From Xanthobacter agilis (lineage in GTDB: Bacteria > Pseudomonadota > Alphaproteobacteria > Rhizobiales > Xanthobacteraceae), in NCBI RefSeq assembly GCF_021730435.1, contig NZ_JABWGX010000012.1, forward strand, positions 1-64,000: a stretch of 64,000 nucleotides of DNA. Direction: 5' to 3'. Numbering within the stretch: position 1 is the stretch's first letter; each line of letters opens with the position of its first letter. This document shows, in pieces, positions 63,869 to 64,000 of this stretch. The notes below the pieces were generated by a model. That model searched no databases and was not told the DNA's origin. It was given only the letters and a program-made list of their open reading frames with translations. A program made the position numbers and the translations under genes.

Positions 63869-64000
63869 TTACAACTGCGGATAATTCTTCCACTCGAAAA
63901 CGGTGTCATCGGCTTTCTTGACATTGCTGAGGCGCGACCATGTCACCCTGCGACCCGGAATGGGCTTTGCCGGCGCGCCCACGAGCATTGCATTCGACAT
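63869..64000 (-). CDS. C-terminal part of an unrecognised protein at the window edge
   Basis: A minus-strand frame ends at TAA (63869-63871) and is open to the right edge. The 43 visible residues end in TWSRLSNVKKADDTVFEWKNYPQL. An ATG falls exactly at the edge (63998-64000), so this is either a very small gene or, more likely, the end of a longer one. The codon pattern and composition (W, K, N-rich end) look protein-like. I do not recognise the family. Confidence 0.45.
   Translation of the reverse strand: MSNAMLVGAPAKPIPGRRVTWSRLSNVKKADDTVFEWKNYPQL

Overview
The window looks like a chromosomal segment of a high-GC alphaproteobacterium, most likely of the order Hyphomicrobiales (a Xanthobacteraceae-like relative is my guess, from inference only). 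Support: very GC-rich third codon positions, a class II (B12-dependent) ribonucleotide reductase, an alphaproteobacterial LexA box (GTTC-N7-GTTC) in front of an imuA-imuB-dnaE2 cassette, EcfG-type promoters (GGAAC-N16-CGTT), and the hemW-rdgB-rph / hrcA-grpE arrangement common in that group.

Layout. 0-1.6 kb: remains of a patatin-like phospholipase (CapV-like) and an ImmA/IrrE-type peptidase. 1.6-11.1 kb: nrdJ, a GntR regulator, phospholipid synthesis (psd-pssA), anmK and tyrS. 11.2-16.4 kb: a cobalamin riboswitch followed by btuB-btuF-btuC-btuD, which fits with the B12-dependent NrdJ nearby. 16.7-21.2 kb: a universal stress protein with stress-type promoter signals, a GT2 glycosyltransferase-deacetylase pair and a ClC channel. 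21.3-26.4 kb: a TAXI-type TRAP transporter (DUF1850 protein, fused permease, binding protein) facing a glycerate kinase. 26.7-27.8 kb: an acetyltransferase and an EmrE-like exporter. 28.0-34.4 kb: SOS mutagenesis cassette. 34.5-42.1 kb: MscS channel, nitronate monooxygenase, tadA, an rluB-type pseudouridine synthase with a giant repetitive tail, rsmD and a LysE-type exporter. 42.2-45.5 kb: CsoR and a divergently transcribed copper ATPase with three YHS domains, with two CsoR-like operators between them. 45.5-50.1 kb: hemW-rdgB-rph and hrcA, grpE. 50.2-52.7 kb: response regulator, EF-P and EpmA.

52.7-63.8 kb is the most unusual part. It combines a STAS anti-sigma antagonist, a PhoU-containing Na/Pi-type transporter, an RsbW-like ATPase, a GNAT protein, an ABC-type sugar/amino-acid-like binding protein, an MFS transporter fused to a periplasmic sensor, three further stand-alone membrane sensor modules that look paralogous to it, and a SpoIIE-type PP2C phosphatase with its own periplasmic sensor and HAMP domain. 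I interpret it as a partner-switching signalling locus with several separated sensor inputs. The output target is not visible in the window. The window ends inside, or just at the start of, a small unrecognised minus-strand gene.
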